Below, piece by piece: positions 45,116 to 54,228 of a stretch of DNA of 64,000 nt. Position 1 is the stretch's first letter. The number at the start of each line of letters is the position of its first letter. The translations under genes were made by a program, and so were the position numbers. The notes beneath the pieces were generated by a model. It saw nothing but the letters and a program-made list of their open reading frames with translations, did no database searches and had not been told where the DNA came from. Source of the stretch: Aestuariivivens sediminicola (GTDB taxonomy: Bacteria > Bacteroidota > Bacteroidia > Flavobacteriales > Flavobacteriaceae); the NCBI RefSeq assembly GCF_022662015.1, contig NZ_JAKMCM010000003.1, positions 186,001 to 250,000 on the forward strand. The letters are read 5' to 3'.

Positions 45116-45247
45116 AGTTAGGTTGTTATTTACATCAAAAGAACAAAACCTATGGCTAATGTTTTGCTCTTTTACATCGAAACATTCAATGGTATGCTTA
45201 GTAAAATCAATCATAATTTATATATTTAAACAGATATACACGAACAG

Positions 45248-46099
45248 ATGGATGAATTCAGGGTTACAAAGGCCATAACTATCAAAGACACCAATACCAA
45301 ATTGGTTATCGATGATGCCAAGAAACATCTAAAGACACTCAGAAAGCAATTGGGAGATTTGCAGAACACCATGTACGCGCATGACAAGTATGCCGTATTG
45401 GTCTGTATACAAGGCATGGATACGGCCGGAAAGGATAGTCTCATACGCGAGGTGTTCAAAGATTTTAATGTTAGGGGGGTTTCGGTACACAGTTTTAAAG
45501 TGCCCACCGAGCTCGAATTAGGCCATGATTACTTGTGGCGGCATTATTTGGTGCTTCCCGAGCGTGGTAAATTTGGTATTTTTAACAGGACCCATTATGA
45601 AAATGTTTTGGTAACCAGGGTCCACCCCGAATATATCCTGGGCGAAAAGATTCCCAGCGTCAATAGACTTGAGGATATCAATGATGGGTTTTGGGACAAG
45701 CGTTTTGAGCAGATCAATAATTTTGAAAAGCACATTGCAGAAAATGGTACGATTATTTTTAAGTTTTTCTTACACCTTTCGGAAGAAGAACAAAAAAACC
45801 GTTTGTTGCGCCGTTTAAACAAGCCGAATAAGAATTGGAAGTTTTCTCCGGGCGATTTAAAAGAGCGAAAGCTTTGGGACGACTATCAGGCCTGTTACCA
45901 GGATGCGATTAACAGAACATCAAAGCCCCATGCCCCCTGGTTCATTATACCGGCAGACGATAAATCCACGGCTCGTTATTTGGTGGCCAAGGTATTATAC
46001 GAGACATTAATCGGGTATACCGATATTAAGGAGCCTGAACTCGATCAGGACATAAAGGAAAACCTGGCTCTATACAAAAAACAACTTGAGCAGAACTAA
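45248..46099 (+). CDS. Polyphosphate kinase 2 family protein (PPK2)
   Basis: 283 residues. Walker A GMDTAGKDS (56-64), Walker B-like FNRTHYE, lid KFFLHLSEEEQKNRLLRRL and the PPK2 motif KRFEQINNFEKHIAENGTIIFKF. PPK2 enzymes use polyphosphate to phosphorylate nucleoside mono- or diphosphates. The class (ADP- versus AMP-phosphorylating) cannot be fixed here. The N-terminal segment is of normal length. Confidence 0.9.
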   Translation: MDEFRVTKAITIKDTNTKLVIDDAKKHLKTLRKQLGDLQNTMYAHDKYAVLVCIQGMDTAGKDSLIREVFKDFNVRGVSVHSFKVPTELELGHDYLWRHYLVLPERGKFGIFNRTHYENVLVTRVHPEYILGEKIPSVNRLEDINDGFWDKRFEQINNFEKHIAENGTIIFKFFLHLSEEEQKNRLLRRLNKPNKNWKFSPGDLKERKLWDDYQACYQDAINRTSKPHAPWFIIPADDKSTARYLVAKVLYETLIGYTDIKEPELDQDIKENLALYKKQLEQN

Positions 46100-46201
46100 T
46101 TTTTTTAGGATTTCATTTGGATGAATTCCTTCGAATTAACGCTATATTTACCCGGATGTAAAGATGAGTGTTAACGACAATGTAAAGTTATTTGGATACC
46201 T

Positions 46202-47608
46202 ATGATGTATTTTAGAACGATATGTATAAGTATTGGACTGTTATGTGCGATGGCCTCATATGCGCAAACCGATGAAGAGGTGTTTAAAAGCATTTACAAA
46301 ACCACCTTAACCAATGGCAAGAGCTACGATTGGCTGAATTACCTTTCGAACCAAATTGGAAGTCGGTTGTCTGGGTCCCTTGGCGCCGAAAAAGCGGTTG
46401 CATGGACCAAGGAAGAACTCGAAAAACTTGGTTTGGACAAGGTATGGTTACAACCGGTTATGGTTCCAAAATGGGTGAGAGGGGCAAAGGAATACGCCTA
46501 TATCAAGTCCTCCGAAGGTAAGACCACTACGGTTAATATTTGTGCATTGGGCGGTTCTGTTGCTACTCCGGCATTAGGTTTGAAGGCCCAGGTGGTGGAG
46601 GTCCATGATTTTGAGGAACTGGAGGCGCTTGGCAGTGCACATATTGAGGGAAAAATAGTGTTCTATAATCGTCCGATGCAACCTGATCTTATACAAACCT
46701 TTGACGCCTATGGCGGATGTGTGAATCAGCGTTATGAAGGAGCGGTTCAGGCCACAAAATACGGGGCTGTCGGGGTCATAGTGCGTTCCATGAATTTACG
46801 TTTGGACGATTTACCGCACACGGGAAGCATGACCTATAACGATTTGCCGGTGGAAAAACGCATCCCCTCAGCAGCCATTAGTACGAATGATGCCGAATTG
46901 TTGAGTGCGATGCTCAAATTGGACGATGCCCTGGAATTCTTTTTTAGGCAAAATTGCAAACAGTTTAAAGATGTCTTGTCCCATAACGTCATAGGCGAGA
47001 TTACAGGGAGCCAGTATCCCAATGAATATATAGTGGTTGGAGGCCATCTGGACTCCTGGGATCTGGGAGATGGTTCTCATGATGATGGAGCCGGTGTTGT
47101 ACAATCGATGGAGGTGTTGCGACTATTGAAAGCAACCGGAATTCGGCCCAAGCGAAGCATAAGGGTGGTCTTGTTTATGAATGAGGAAAACGGGTTGCGC
47201 GGCGGTAACAAGTATGCCGAAGAGGCCAAAAGAAAGGGGGAAAATCATGTCTTTGCTCTTGAAAGTGATGCGGGTGGATTCACACCCCGAGGGTTTAGTT
47301 TCGATTGTACGGAAACCACATTTCAGCAGGTATTGGGATGGCGAGATTTGTTTAAGCCTTACCTCATACATTTTTTCGAAAAAGGGGGAAGCGGAGCAGA
47401 TGTTAGTCCATTAAAAACAAACACCAATGTTTTGGCTGGATTGCGTCCTGACTCTCAGCGTTATTTCGACCATCACCATGCAAGTAACGACACCTTTGAT
47501 GCGGTAAACAAAAGAGAATTGGAACTGGGGGCAGCTACCATGACAGGTTTGGTTTATTTATTCGATAAGTACGGTGTAAATACCATGCCAGGCGGTCTGA
47601 AGAATTAA
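46202..47608 (+). CDS. Secreted M28 family metallopeptidase with PA domain
   Basis: 468 residues with a signal peptide (ending ASYAQ). The PA-like insert (KIVFYNRPM ... AVGVIVRSMN) precedes the M28 core: VGGHLDSWDLGDG (zinc His/Asp), HDDGAGVVQSMEV, FMNEENGLRGG (catalytic and zinc Glu), ALESDAGG and HHHASNDTFD (zinc His). It should be an aminopeptidase or carboxypeptidase of the periplasm or outside, releasing amino acids from peptides. The next gene follows 117 bp later. Confidence 0.9.
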   Translation: MMYFRTICISIGLLCAMASYAQTDEEVFKSIYKTTLTNGKSYDWLNYLSNQIGSRLSGSLGAEKAVAWTKEELEKLGLDKVWLQPVMVPKWVRGAKEYAYIKSSEGKTTTVNICALGGSVATPALGLKAQVVEVHDFEELEALGSAHIEGKIVFYNRPMQPDLIQTFDAYGGCVNQRYEGAVQATKYGAVGVIVRSMNLRLDDLPHTGSMTYNDLPVEKRIPSAAISTNDAELLSAMLKLDDALEFFFRQNCKQFKDVLSHNVIGEITGSQYPNEYIVVGGHLDSWDLGDGSHDDGAGVVQSMEVLRLLKATGIRPKRSIRVVLFMNEENGLRGGNKYAEEAKRKGENHVFALESDAGGFTPRGFSFDCTETTFQQVLGWRDLFKPYLIHFFEKGGSGADVSPLKTNTNVLAGLRPDSQRYFDHHHASNDTFDAVNKRELELGAATMTGLVYLFDKYGVNTMPGGLKN

Positions 47609-47724
47609 CACATGACATGAGCCATAACCTATCTCATTTCCTTATCACCAAACGCTATGGCACATTCTATGGACCTGGCCTAAAAAACAGGTCGCTATGA
47701 AGAAAAACAACAAAAATATAACAG

Positions 47725-48279
47725 ATGAAACAGCACTTCTTATTGATGGCAGTCCTATTAACCATGATTACAATGGTACAAACACATGAACAATTACCAT
47801 ATTCCAAAATTCCTGATCCCGCCGAAAGCTACACTGCCGGAACTGTAGCCTCTCGAATGGTAGATGGCCTTGGGTTCAGGTACTATTGGGCCACGGAAGG
47901 TCTGAGGCCTGAGGATTTAAATTACAGACCCAGTGCTTCGGGTCGAACAACAGATGAAACCCTCGACCATATTTTGGGACTAACAACCTTTATCGTGAAT
48001 ACGCTTTCACCGCCTAAAGCGGAGGCCGAAAAGAAAGAACTTTCATTTGAAGCCAAGCGAAGACAGACCTTGTTGCTTCTTAAGACTGCCTCGGACATTC
48101 TGAAGAAAACAGATAATTTAGAGCAGTTCGATAATGCTAATTTCCCATTTTGGAATCTCATCAATGGACCCATAGCTGATGCCCTATGGCATTGCGGACA
48201 GGTGGTCATGTTAAGACGTGCTTCCGGTAATCCATTCAATTCAAAGGTCAGTGTGTTTTGGGGAAAGCTGAGGGAATAA
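47725..48279 (+). CDS. Exported DinB-like protein
   Basis: 184 residues with a hydrophobic N-terminus that looks like a signal peptide (FLLMAVLLTMITMVQT). The mature part has a four-helix pattern with conserved His in TLDHILGLTT and WHCGQVVMLRRASG, as in the DinB/YfiT metal-binding bundle (usual three His). DinB-like proteins act as thiol or metal-dependent transferases in the cytoplasm, so an exported form is unusual. Activity unknown. Confidence 0.75.
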   Translation: MKQHFLLMAVLLTMITMVQTHEQLPYSKIPDPAESYTAGTVASRMVDGLGFRYYWATEGLRPEDLNYRPSASGRTTDETLDHILGLTTFIVNTLSPPKAEAEKKELSFEAKRRQTLLLLKTASDILKKTDNLEQFDNANFPFWNLINGPIADALWHCGQVVMLRRASGNPFNSKVSVFWGKLRE

Positions 48280-48294
48280 ATTAAGAGTAAAAGA

Positions 48295-48319
48295 CGTTTT
48301 TGGTCGGACACCAAAAACG
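48295..48319. terminator. Hairpin between convergent genes
   Basis: CGTTTTTGGT (48295-48304) and ACCAAAAACG (48310-48319) form a perfect 10-bp stem with a 5-nt loop, just after the DinB-like gene. No T run follows on the plus strand. Confidence 0.5.
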
Positions 48320-48335
48320 CCTTATGAATAACAGA

Positions 48336-48731
48336 TCAATCCCTTCCTAAAACATAGCCAATAATCCCACCGGCTACGGCAAATCGTATTCCAAAAGTAA
48401 TGGCAGCCATTACAACACCGCCTAATTCAAGTAATTCACTTGTGGCAAAAAGTTCCAAAGTTGAACATGCACCGATAAAGGCTCCAATGAGTAGCCCGGC
48501 CTGGGCCCCCGAGGAAAAGGATTTTATCTCCGTCCATTTACTGAAAATCACAGTAAGCAGGGTGGCATATAGGACTTCCATAAGAATGATGAACGGAAGA
48601 TCTAATTTTGTGAATACGGTCTCGGAGAGTTCCGTATTATGAGCATTAAAACCCAAAACGACGTAAATCAAATAACCGAGACCAAAGAGGGCAACAGTGC
48701 CTCCGATAATGGCAAGAAACTTATTTTTCAT
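48336..48731 (-). CDS. Small four-helix membrane protein (paralogue of the one at 53703)
   Basis: 131 residues, four membrane segments. It shares layout and short motifs with the 130-residue protein encoded at 53703-54095: MKNKFLAIIGG/MKTKNFLAAGIAGG start, S-x-GAQAGLLIGAFIGA versus STGAKAGAIIGLFMGL, and a C-terminal VAGGIIGYVLGR versus VGAVVGFVNGK. It resembles DUF1761-like proteins. Function unknown. Confidence 0.65.
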   Translation of the reverse strand: MKNKFLAIIGGTVALFGLGYLIYVVLGFNAHNTELSETVFTKLDLPFIILMEVLYATLLTVIFSKWTEIKSFSSGAQAGLLIGAFIGACSTLELFATSELLELGGVVMAAITFGIRFAVAGGIIGYVLGRD

Positions 48732-48876
48732 TGTAAATTAGTTTAGGAAACTTCTGCGCGGGAAGTTTGGTTAGTATTCCATAAATATACTAAAATTCAG
48801 GTCTCAGACATAGAATAAGTACATCGCCTGAGTGAATGGAACTCAAGACACTGTGCCATCCGTTTATTGAAGTCCT

Positions 48877-49854
48877 CTAAATCTGCTGATGGTGCAAAGG
48901 TTTGTTCTTTTCACTCAGGGGTTCCTTCAAGAATATTTTACAGATCTGGAAATGTCCGTTTCTGTATCCCGTAATAAGGAGATTGATATCATTCGGAGAC
49001 CAGGTTGGGAGTATATCTTCAACATCATTGAAGGTAACCCGGGTTTTACGGGTGCCGTCATTTCGCATAATAAATATTTCGGAATGGCTCATATCTTCGA
49101 CCTTGGCCGAATAGACGACTCTACCGGCTCTGACGTTCGACCAATTAGGGTATTCACTATGATCTTTAAAATAACTTAAGCGGTCGCGGTCTTTGGTAAT
49201 AATGTTGTATGAGTAGATGATATGACCATCGCTCTGTGTATTCCTATCTGAAAAATAGATGATATTATCTCCACGAGGGGTGAAATGAGGATAGATGTTC
49301 ATGTGCTTGTTGGAAACGACTTTTTTTAAGCGTTTGCCTTTAACGGAACACCTGTAAATGTCGTAAATCCCCGTTTTGACTTTGTAACTAAAAACCAGTT
49401 CAACACCATTGGGGGCATAACGTGCATAGGTTTTCTCACCATCCAGATTAATGGGCAGTTTACTGGTGCTATTGCTTTCGAAGGAATAGGAATAAATCTC
49501 CGAAACACCACTTCTGTCCGATTCGAAAAGCACTATATTTTTATAGGGATGCCAGGTGGGACGCCTGTCATTACTGCTACTTCTGAATACCGGTTTTTGA
49601 TGTCCGCCGTTAATATCCATGGTATAGATCTGCCAGCGTCCGTCGCGATTGGTTTCAAATACGATCTTACTACCATCAAAATTGTAACTGGCATATCTGC
49701 TATCCGCATTCGAATGGGTTAATATCTCCTCCCGATAGCCCAAGGTCTCCTGGGCAACGCTGGTCCATGCCAGAGACAAAGCACATAGGATGAAAAGGAA
49801 TTTTAAATGCACAGTATACGAGTTAAAGCGATATGATCTTACGAAGATAAACAT
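48877..49854 (-). CDS. PD40/TolB-like beta-propeller protein
   Basis: 325 residues. Signal peptide in HLKFLFILCALSLAWTSVAQ; the ATG at 49854 is used, though a GTG 14 codons later would place it directly at the signal. The mature part has repeated PD40 blades with the W-x-P-x pattern (DGSKIVFETNRDGRWQIYTM, SNDRRPTWHPYKNIVLFESDR, DNIIYFSDRNTQ, WSPNDINLLITG). Such propellers in the periplasm bind peptides or glycans, or work with lipoprotein Pal. No tol genes are near, so it is not likely TolB itself. Confidence 0.8.
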   Translation of the reverse strand: MFIFVRSYRFNSYTVHLKFLFILCALSLAWTSVAQETLGYREEILTHSNADSRYASYNFDGSKIVFETNRDGRWQIYTMDINGGHQKPVFRSSSNDRRPTWHPYKNIVLFESDRSGVSEIYSYSFESNSTSKLPINLDGEKTYARYAPNGVELVFSYKVKTGIYDIYRCSVKGKRLKKVVSNKHMNIYPHFTPRGDNIIYFSDRNTQSDGHIIYSYNIITKDRDRLSYFKDHSEYPNWSNVRAGRVVYSAKVEDMSHSEIFIMRNDGTRKTRVTFNDVEDILPTWSPNDINLLITGYRNGHFQICKIFLKEPLSEKNKPLHHQQI

Positions 49855-49908
49855 ATTCCTAAATATAAAAGGGAAACGTGATAATGGTACAGGATGGGCA
49901 GACCCAAC

Positions 49909-51207
49909 TTAATGACCGGTTTTAAAATATTTAATTGCCATAAAAATGAGACTTAAGGCGGCAATGAAAATTAGGGTCCCGATCATTTCGTTCTTCGACA
50001 GATGGTAGAGGAAATAAAGAATAATACCCATAGACAACAAAGGGACCAGAAGCCCTCCGGGGATTCTGAATTCAGCGGGATGTCGTTTTTGTTTAAAGCG
50101 CAGTCGGATAACCGCTAGAGATACCAGAAAATAAATAATCAACATGGAGCCACTGGCAATCACGGCCAATTGTTTAAAACTTCCGCTCGCGGCTATTATA
50201 AAGCATAAGGCCGCATAAACAATAATTGAAATATGGGGTGTCGTGAACGAGAGATGGATCCTTGATAATTTTTTTATTGGGATCACGCGGTCCCGGGACA
50301 GGGCATAAAGCACCCGGGGGTTGTTGAGTATCGAGCCGCTCAGGTAGCCGAACATGGAGATCATAGCTCCCAGAAACAACAGCGTAAAACCGAAAGATCC
50401 AAAAATAGCCTTTGCGGTTTCGGCGAGGGGCGCTGCAGTAAAATTAGGAAGGTCTTCACCCAAAACACCTTGAGAAACACCCTGGATAAGCATGTAAATA
50501 CCAACAACCGTCACAATACTAATAAAAATACCCCGAGGCACATTGCGTTTGGGATTTATGATCTCACCACCAACAATGAGTCCGGTTTCCGCTCCCTGAA
50601 AAGCAAAGAATAAAATTAGGGAGGTTTCTCCCAGGGTCTTGAGGGAGGGGTAGCTATCGAACTGTAAATTTTCAATGGAGACCCCTTTCCACCCCAGGGT
50701 TATCATTAGGAGCAGGGGTATCAGTTTGGCCACAGTGTTAAACTTTACCAACCCGATGCCTTGTTTTAACCCAATCACGTTTAAAAGCGCCAATCCACTT
50801 AAAATGACGAATAAAAAGGCCAATCGTATCCCATTGTTTTCAAATATGGGATATGTGGTGGCCAGCATATCAATTAATGCATTGGACACGGCAGCATCAG
50901 CGAATAAGGCGCTAACAATAACAAAAACGCCACCCAAAAAGCCGGCGTAATCGCCAAAGGCGGTCTCGATATAGGTGTAGGGCCCTCCTGTATTGTTCAC
51001 TCTGCTGCCGGCCTCGGCAAAACAAAGCATGACCAAGGCGATGAGCAGACCACAAAACAAATAGGCAAAGATACTGGTGGCCCCCATTTTAGAGGCTATT
51101 ATTGCAGGTAAGGCAAATATGCCCGCGCCTATAATAATGTTAATGATATTGGCCGATAAGCCTAAGACACCAATACGTCTTTTTAATCCTTCATCTTTCA
51201 GGGGCAT
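49909..51207 (-). CDS. APC superfamily amino acid permease
   Basis: 432 residues with 12 predicted membrane helices. The APC motif GAGIFALPAIIASKMGA (helix 1) and the SRVNNTGGPYTYIETAFGDYAGFL segment match the family. It carries an amino acid or polyamine, driven by proton or sodium gradient. It starts 12 bp after the DUF1624 gene stop, so the two share a transcript. Confidence 0.88.
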   Translation of the reverse strand: MPLKDEGLKRRIGVLGLSANIINIIIGAGIFALPAIIASKMGATSIFAYLFCGLLIALVMLCFAEAGSRVNNTGGPYTYIETAFGDYAGFLGGVFVIVSALFADAAVSNALIDMLATTYPIFENNGIRLAFLFVILSGLALLNVIGLKQGIGLVKFNTVAKLIPLLLMITLGWKGVSIENLQFDSYPSLKTLGETSLILFFAFQGAETGLIVGGEIINPKRNVPRGIFISIVTVVGIYMLIQGVSQGVLGEDLPNFTAAPLAETAKAIFGSFGFTLLFLGAMISMFGYLSGSILNNPRVLYALSRDRVIPIKKLSRIHLSFTTPHISIIVYAALCFIIAASGSFKQLAVIASGSMLIIYFLVSLAVIRLRFKQKRHPAEFRIPGGLLVPLLSMGIILYFLYHLSKNEMIGTLIFIAALSLIFMAIKYFKTGH

Positions 51208-51219
51208 AACACAGGGATA

Positions 51220-52404
51220 TTAAAGGTAGCTCAGCCACCATTTATGTTTGTTGTTGATTTTATAAATCATGTATTTTCTACACGGAAAATAAAGCAGCGT
51301 AACAATAACAATCCATATGACATAGGTCGTAAAAAGGGAATAACCATGCGCAGCAAGTCCGGCAATAGGGTTTCCGGAAATGGACGATACCAATGCCATA
51401 CCGTTCTCATTAAACAGTATAACGCCGAGTATGGCGCCTACATGAATGACAAAAACATGCAGGAAATAATAGAAAAGGGGTACGCGACCAAATACCAGAA
51501 GGATATCCCCGATGTAGTTTTTAACGTATTCCAAATAATGCAGCAACACTAAGGACGGCCCCATCGTAATTAGGAGATAGGCCCAGGAGGGCGGGTATTT
51601 CGTAACCTTAAAGAAGGATAAAATGGTCTTCGATAGGGTATCCTGTTCGGACCATGGCACCAGATCGCCATAAACATTTATGCCTCTGAGAATAAAGAAT
51701 AAAATTATGGAACCAAAACCGAGGCCCAGTAACCACTTTTTTCTCAAGAATCTATCGTAGCCTCTTGTATATAAGGAACCCAGACAGTAGCCAAGCGCAA
51801 TCAATCCTATCCATGGGATAACAGGGTAAGCGAAGTACACAAATGTGGCGTCTCCTACAGGGATGCCGTTGGCCTGGTGCAGCATGTACCATATGACCGA
51901 TTCAATAGCATTCCCCTTCATGGTAATAGGGTCTAAAGCATTATGACCGACAACTAAAACAATACCGATCACCGCGATAAGCTTTCGTGGTAAAAATACC
52001 AGAAACGACAGGCATAACATACTTACGCCAATAGCCCATATCACCTGTAAAACGACAAAACTATAGCTCAAATCGAAGGTCCAGTTAAGACTGTTTACAC
52101 CAATTTCCAATAGGATAAGCCACAACCCACGTGTAAACAAAAACCTGAACAATTTGGTTTTCGTTTTGTTGCTTCCATAGAGAAAGGCCGATGTGCCGGC
52201 CAGAAAGACAAAAACGGGTGCGCAGTAATGGGTAATAAAGCGTGTAAAAAACAGAATGGGTGTGGTGGTTTCAAGATCTGTGGGATCATGAAGCGACGCA
52301 TCATAATGAAAATAGTCCCGAACATGGTCTAGGGCCATTAATACCATTACAATGCCTCTTAACAGATCTATGGACTCAATTCGTGTAGATTTAACTAATG
52401 CCAT
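51220..52404 (-). CDS. DUF1624 (HGSNAT-like) membrane protein
   Basis: 394 residues, about ten membrane helices. Starts RIESIDLLRGIVMVLMALDHVRDYFHYDASL, the DUF1624 / heparan-alpha-glucosaminide N-acetyltransferase signature, with HYCAPVFVFLAGTSAFLYG following. Eukaryotic HGSNAT transfers acetyl groups across a membrane to a glucosamine. Bacterial function is unknown, but a transacylase of envelope glycans is possible. Confidence 0.85.
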   Translation of the reverse strand: MALVKSTRIESIDLLRGIVMVLMALDHVRDYFHYDASLHDPTDLETTTPILFFTRFITHYCAPVFVFLAGTSAFLYGSNKTKTKLFRFLFTRGLWLILLEIGVNSLNWTFDLSYSFVVLQVIWAIGVSMLCLSFLVFLPRKLIAVIGIVLVVGHNALDPITMKGNAIESVIWYMLHQANGIPVGDATFVYFAYPVIPWIGLIALGYCLGSLYTRGYDRFLRKKWLLGLGFGSIILFFILRGINVYGDLVPWSEQDTLSKTILSFFKVTKYPPSWAYLLITMGPSLVLLHYLEYVKNYIGDILLVFGRVPLFYYFLHVFVIHVGAILGVILFNENGMALVSSISGNPIAGLAAHGYSLFTTYVIWIVIVTLLYFPCRKYMIYKINNKHKWWLSYL

Positions 52405-52475
52405 TTAGAAAAACGAAGGTTTTAGGTTAACTAACTGCCTATTTGAATTCTGGTTACACTTTGCGTCTGCAGGCA

Positions 52476-53357
52476 TTATTTAGCCATGACATCGGCTATG
52501 CCCTTGGTATCGGCAAACTGTTGAAAGGCAATTATTTTACCATCCTTTAAGGTCCATAAATGCGCCATTTGCAGGTTAAGCGAAGCACCATTTTTTTTGT
52601 ATTTCGCATGATATCTGCCCGTCATCAATACCTGATTATTGGTCATTTCATAAAATTCCATGTCCTTTAAAGTCCAGTTATCCCATTCGTTCATAATCCT
52701 GGTAAAAACACCTTCCACAACCGCATTGAATCCATTATAGGGATTGCGGTCGGCGTAAGGAAAGTTCTCCGCCTCGTTCCAAACTAACTGCTCATCCATT
52801 ACCGCACCCACAGCTTCAATGTCGCCCTTGGCAAAATTTTCATATACAGTTCTAATCGTAATGACATTGCCTGGATTCAAGAGTGGATCAATACCAAGTT
52901 GCTGCATAAAAAGAAGGTTATCCATGAAATCCTGCTCCTGAGCTATCTTCCCTTCCTTCATTTTAACAAGGGTAACGCCTTCCAGGTCTACCGTCTTTCC
53001 GGTTGCCGGAATACCGAAAAAATTACCGGAATGGGTGCCTTTATAATGCCAATGCTTTACGAGGTCATCACCCTGGCCAAACACATTTTTAATGCTGAAG
53101 CTAACATCTGAAAAACCGGTAATGAAGTTGGAGTAGTAGGCTTTAAATGCTTCAATGCCTACAACATTCTCAGGACTGGAAACGAGGGTAATGTCCTCTG
53201 TGAAGTTATCCGCATTGATAAGATCCAGATTGGCATCGTTAATGATCTGATCCCAGGTTTCGCTGTACATGGAAATGTTTTTCTCAACTTTTGCATCCTG
53301 GCAAGAGCTAAAGAAAATAAAAATGGTCATAATAAAGAGTGTGCTGATTGATTTCAT
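52476..53357 (-). CDS. Lipoprotein with tandem SnoaL/NTF2-like domains
   Basis: 293 residues. Signal peptide and lipobox FFSSC with Cys19. Two NTF2-like domains follow: SnoaL-like polyketide-cyclase type in NADNFTEDITLVSSPENVVGIEAFKAYY ... HWHYKGTHSGNFFGIPATGKTV, then a second (NVITIRTVYENFAKGDIEAVGAVM ... LWTLKDGKIIAFQQFAD). The fold provides a ligand or catalytic pocket, for example in ester cyclases. Activity unknown. Confidence 0.78.
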   Translation of the reverse strand: MKSISTLFIMTIFIFFSSCQDAKVEKNISMYSETWDQIINDANLDLINADNFTEDITLVSSPENVVGIEAFKAYYSNFITGFSDVSFSIKNVFGQGDDLVKHWHYKGTHSGNFFGIPATGKTVDLEGVTLVKMKEGKIAQEQDFMDNLLFMQQLGIDPLLNPGNVITIRTVYENFAKGDIEAVGAVMDEQLVWNEAENFPYADRNPYNGFNAVVEGVFTRIMNEWDNWTLKDMEFYEMTNNQVLMTGRYHAKYKKNGASLNLQMAHLWTLKDGKIIAFQQFADTKGIADVMAK

Positions 53358-53702
53358 TTTGGTTGGTTTTAGGTGAAATTAATATTGAATACTAAATGAT
53401 TTATAGGATTCCTACATTTGAGTTTTGTAACATAGGTGCGTCTTAGCGGTGGTTTTATAATAATAAAGAAGGGCATTTGAGAATATACTGTTAAGACCAT
53501 AAAAGAAACATAAGGGATACAGCATATTGAGCCTTTTTTTTAAAAAATTAAATTAAGATCGCGGGAGATGGTGTACAATGTAGTGAAAAAAATGAAATAT
53601 ACAGGCATGCCATCAGCCATAAAATTTGATTTTAATTTGAGATCAAAAAAGAACCATGTCCGATAAGACATGGTTCTACACTATTAAGACTTAGAAAAAG
53701 GT
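53358..53702. other. 345-bp intergenic region with one terminator
   Basis: It lies between two minus-strand genes. No gene or RNA was recognised. A lone plus-strand TACATTTG (about 53412) is not followed by a gene and is probably chance. The only clear element is the terminator at 53644-53677. Confidence 0.5.
53644..53677 (-). terminator. Terminator of the small membrane protein gene
   Basis: AGAACCATGTC and GACATGGTTCT pair perfectly (53650-53677) and the plus-strand A run at 53645-53650 gives a U run in the minus transcript. Confidence 0.85.
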
Positions 53703-54095
53703 TTATCCCATTTTACCGTTAACAAAACCAACTACTGCACCTACAATTGCCGCCATAACCACCGAAATTGCAACATCCAGGGCGGCGACCTGATAGGACG
53801 CATCAGCATGCATTGCTATATGGAAGAAATTGAATAGCAATCCCATGAACAGGCCGATGATGGCTCCAGCTTTGGCTCCGGTGCTTGCCGTAGAAATTTG
53901 GGCCCATTGGCCAAAAATATAGGCCAAAAACAAACCAAACGTCAGGCAACCCAAAAATATGAACAGCATGGCTTGAGAATTTTCTTCGGGCTGATCAAAG
54001 GAATCCTTAAAGAGTATTCCATAGAATAACCATCCTAAAAGAAAATCAACGATACCACCGGCAATACCGGCAGCTAAAAAATTTTTTGTTTTCAT
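53703..54095 (-). CDS. Small membrane protein (paralogue of the one at 48336)
   Basis: 130 residues with four membrane helices (GIAGGIVDFLLGWLFYGILF, AMLFIFLGCLTFGLFLAYIF, TGAKAGAIIGLFMGLLFNFF, VAISVVMAAIVGAVVGFV). See the feature at 48336 for shared motifs. Function unknown. Confidence 0.65.
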   Translation of the reverse strand: MKTKNFLAAGIAGGIVDFLLGWLFYGILFKDSFDQPEENSQAMLFIFLGCLTFGLFLAYIFGQWAQISTASTGAKAGAIIGLFMGLLFNFFHIAMHADASYQVAALDVAISVVMAAIVGAVVGFVNGKMG

Positions 54096-54228
54096 ATGAA
54101 AAAATTTAATTAGTTAGATGCGACTAAAATTATAAAAAAAATATCAACATCCTAAATATGACGGTATTTTTTTGAGAATATGATATTTTCAAGACAAAAA
54201 ATTAAAAATAATTTAAATACACAGGCGG

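Noticed and set aside
53412-53419. Lone promoter-like TACATTTG
   Set aside because: No gene or RNA follows on the plus strand within the gap, and no -33 element is seen.
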